Source of the DNA: JBDIVL01 sp039794405
GTDB lineage: Bacteria; Planctomycetota; Brocadiia; Brocadiales; Brocadiaceae
Reading direction: 5' to 3'
Assembly (NCBI GenBank): GCA_039794405.1
Contig: JBDIVL010000072.1
Span: 1-12,393 of the forward strand
DNA length: 12,393 bases
Made by a program: the position numbers and the translations under genes. Below the pieces are notes generated by a model. The model ran no database searches and was not told where the DNA came from. It was given only the letters and a program-made list of their open reading frames with translations. Every line of letters begins with the position of its first letter. Within the stretch, counting starts at the first letter, position 1. Below, piece by piece: positions 11,475 to 12,393 of the stretch.

Positions 11475-11645
11475 TTAGTTTTTTAAAGCCAGCAAGGCAA
11501 GTGCAGCATAAAACATGGAATAATAAGCCCTGTTTAACGCACCCCTGTACTTTCCATTTTTAAAAAGTAATTTATATTTTTTTGATAGTTCTTGTTTGAG
11601 TTCTGTAAGGGCATCCTTTTCCTTTTTAAGCAAAGTTACCTTCAT
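11475..11645 (-). pseudogene. MNT/HEPN remnant: nucleotidyltransferase start fused to HEPN helix
   Basis: Start ATG 11645 is chosen for AGGAG six nucleotides upstream; a longer frame from 11747 lacks this. Residues 5-27 (LLKKEKDALTELKQELSKKY) look like the beginning of a minimal nucleotidyltransferase, and residues 28-55 (FKNGKYRGALNRAYYSMFYA, then ALALLALK) are the first helices of a HEPN domain. In intact modules these are separate genes, so a deletion has probably joined them. It stops at a dispersed repeat. The HEPN part is clear; the MNT part is tentative. Confidence 0.55.
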
Positions 11646-11750
11646 ATAAATCTCCTGAGGAAATTTTTGTCCTGACTTTTTCATCTTTATTCTACCGTCT
11701 CTATCCTTCTCTTTCGAAGTAATATAATAAATTGTTGGTATTGACATCCA

Positions 11751-11888
11751 TTATTTCATACCCTTTTCAGCAATATATTTATGGTACTCTTCTTTGACTT
11801 CTTTATCTGTCTGATATCTGCATATTCCCCGCAATCTGAAAAGATTTTCATCAAATTCCAGTGTTTTCATAGGTGGTTTATTTTTCAT
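11751..11888 (-). CDS. Small unrecognised protein
   Basis: 45 codons: MKNKPPMKTLEFDENLFRLR, then GICRYQTDKEVKEEYHKYIA and a stop that overlaps a downstream ATG (TAATG). A second Met at 11870 is an alternative start; neither has a clear ribosome site. Composition is protein-like (charged, amphipathic C-terminus) but I recognise no family. It may be a further TA-gene remnant. Confidence 0.3.
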   Translation of the reverse strand: MKNKPPMKTLEFDENLFRLRGICRYQTDKEVKEEYHKYIAEKGMK

Positions 11889-11904
11889 ACAAAACTAACA
11901 AATC

Positions 11905-11975
11905 ATTGGCTCGGGACTGCCCCACTTATAAGCAGAAGCGGGCTTTCGGTGAACATCGAGCCCTTGAACGGCTAA
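11905..11975. other. GC-rich imperfect inverted repeat
   Basis: ggctcg (11910-11915) pairs with cgagcc, and inside it gcccc pairs with gcgggc, around acttataagcagaa. The segment is far richer in GC than its surroundings and has no coding assignment. It could be the end of an insertion element or a small structured repeat. It does not fit an integron attC site. Confidence 0.35.
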
Positions 11976-12060
11976 AGAAAAAATTATGGGAAATAACGGT
12001 AAATATCTTTACGATGTAATACACGCATGAAAACAAGTATATTATTATCAAATCTAAATC

Positions 12061-12093
12061 CTATATAAAACTTGGTAAATATTCTGTCTTCAT
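12061..12093 (-). pseudogene. RelE/HigB-like toxin, N-terminal scrap (copy 2)
   Basis: MKTEYLPSFI and a stop, starting in a TAATG overlap with the antitoxin. It is cut two codons earlier than copy 1, at the edge of the duplicated segment. Confidence 0.55.
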
Positions 12094-12293
12094 TATTTTT
12101 CAAGTTCTTTTAACGCATCTTCAAGATTCAGAGGCACTTCATTTTTAACCTCATTCATTGCCCGCGCTAATCCCTCATTTTCGATCCAATCAAGGAAACG
12201 TTGATAGTCATTAAAATCCATAATTATTTTTGTAATGTGCCCTTTCGTATCAGTTATAAATTCTTTCGCAAAGGGAAGCTCTTTTGTGTCCAT
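12093..12293 (-). CDS. Phd/YefM-like antitoxin (copy 2)
   Basis: 66 residues, the same protein as 7733-7933 except Asn for Ser near the C-terminal LEDALKELEK. The AAGGAG ribosome site and spacing are identical. Its RelE-like partner is again only a scrap, so it is a second orphan antitoxin carried by the segmental duplication. Confidence 0.7.
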   Translation of the reverse strand: MDTKELPFAKEFITDTKGHITKIIMDFNDYQRFLDWIENEGLARAMNEVKNEVPLNLEDALKELEK

Positions 12294-12312
12294 CTTTATA
12301 TCTCCTTATAAT

Positions 12313-12393
12313 CATGACATTTTTTTGCCTTTTGCAATATTCATCATTCCAAAGTTTCTTTGTGCAGAACGCTCAGGTCCCCGGTTAAATAGT
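12313..12393 (-). pseudogene. GT2 fragment (partial at window edge)
   Basis: Reads LFNRGPERSAQRNFGMMNIA then KGKKMS and stop, the same truncated GT2 end as at 7952-8030. The N-terminal part lies beyond the window. Confidence 0.7.

Noticed and set aside
11905..11975. attC site or rho-independent terminator
   Set aside because: The inverted repeat lacks attC core sites and is not followed by a T-run in the direction of transcription.
1..12393. Integron-type cassette array (all genes on one strand, many TA genes)
   Set aside because: No attC-like RYYYAAC/GTTRRRY pairs were seen between genes and no integrase is in the window; repeats between genes are of many unrelated kinds.

Overview
The window is AT-rich, and every recognisable gene or gene remnant reads from the minus strand. 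It looks like an accessory 'graveyard' region of an uncultivated bacterium. The mix of PIN, UPF0175, DUF433, DUF104, DUF2281 and HEPN toxin-antitoxin (TA) families, GxxExxY proteins, S23-type four-helix-bundle proteins and dispersed word-like repeats resembles what is seen in Nitrospirota, Brocadiales-type Planctomycetota or Omnitrophota. There is no taxonomic marker, so this placement is a weak inference. No rRNA, tRNA, CRISPR array, intact transposase or housekeeping gene was seen.

Layout: 1-800 is a family-2 glycosyltransferase (GT2) broken by repeats. 780-1345 and 2496-3163 are two copies of a module: GT2 5' end, G-rich heptamer array, four-helix-bundle gene, array, conserved core, opposed array. 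Between them lie a TumE-like toxin with a coiled-coil partner (1351-1916), a second GT2 remnant (about 1990-2110) and a DUF433 antitoxin whose toxin is cut off after five codons. 3175-4490 holds UPF0175 plus three PIN remnants, a GxxExxY remnant and a 102-bp inverted-repeat element. 4476-5030 is a third, deleted module. 5154-5793 is a PIN/antitoxin pair whose toxin has ATA in place of its start codon. 5869-5971 is a 103-bp MITE-like element, followed by an orphan DUF104 antitoxin. 6540-6740 is another GT2 pseudogene. 6948-7615 is a PIN/antitoxin pair with a nonsense codon in the toxin. 7680-8248 holds a Phd-like antitoxin, a beheaded RelE-like toxin and a GT2 fragment, and this block is repeated at 12061-12393. 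8501-9273 is an intact UPF0175/DUF3368 pair. 9309-9802 is a fourth copy of the array/core cassette with GxxExxY remnants. 10122-10768 is an intact PIN pair with the toxin first. 10961-11357 is an antitoxin with a truncated PIN toxin. 11475-11645 looks like a nucleotidyltransferase/HEPN fusion remnant.

Two themes run through the window. First, antitoxins are kept intact while most partner toxins are disabled, each by a different lesion. Second, 7-nt GGAGGTT-type arrays (PPTSNLQ on the minus strand, LEVGGWR on the plus strand, no stop in any of six frames when the unit is perfect) have entered coding sequences. In four places they flank a conserved ~43-bp core in opposed orientation, giving a hairpin that carries an ATG, in two copies with a GGAGG Shine-Dalgarno sequence. 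This portable start hairpin, in frame with the downstream four-helix gene in one copy and out of frame in the other, is the most unusual structure here.
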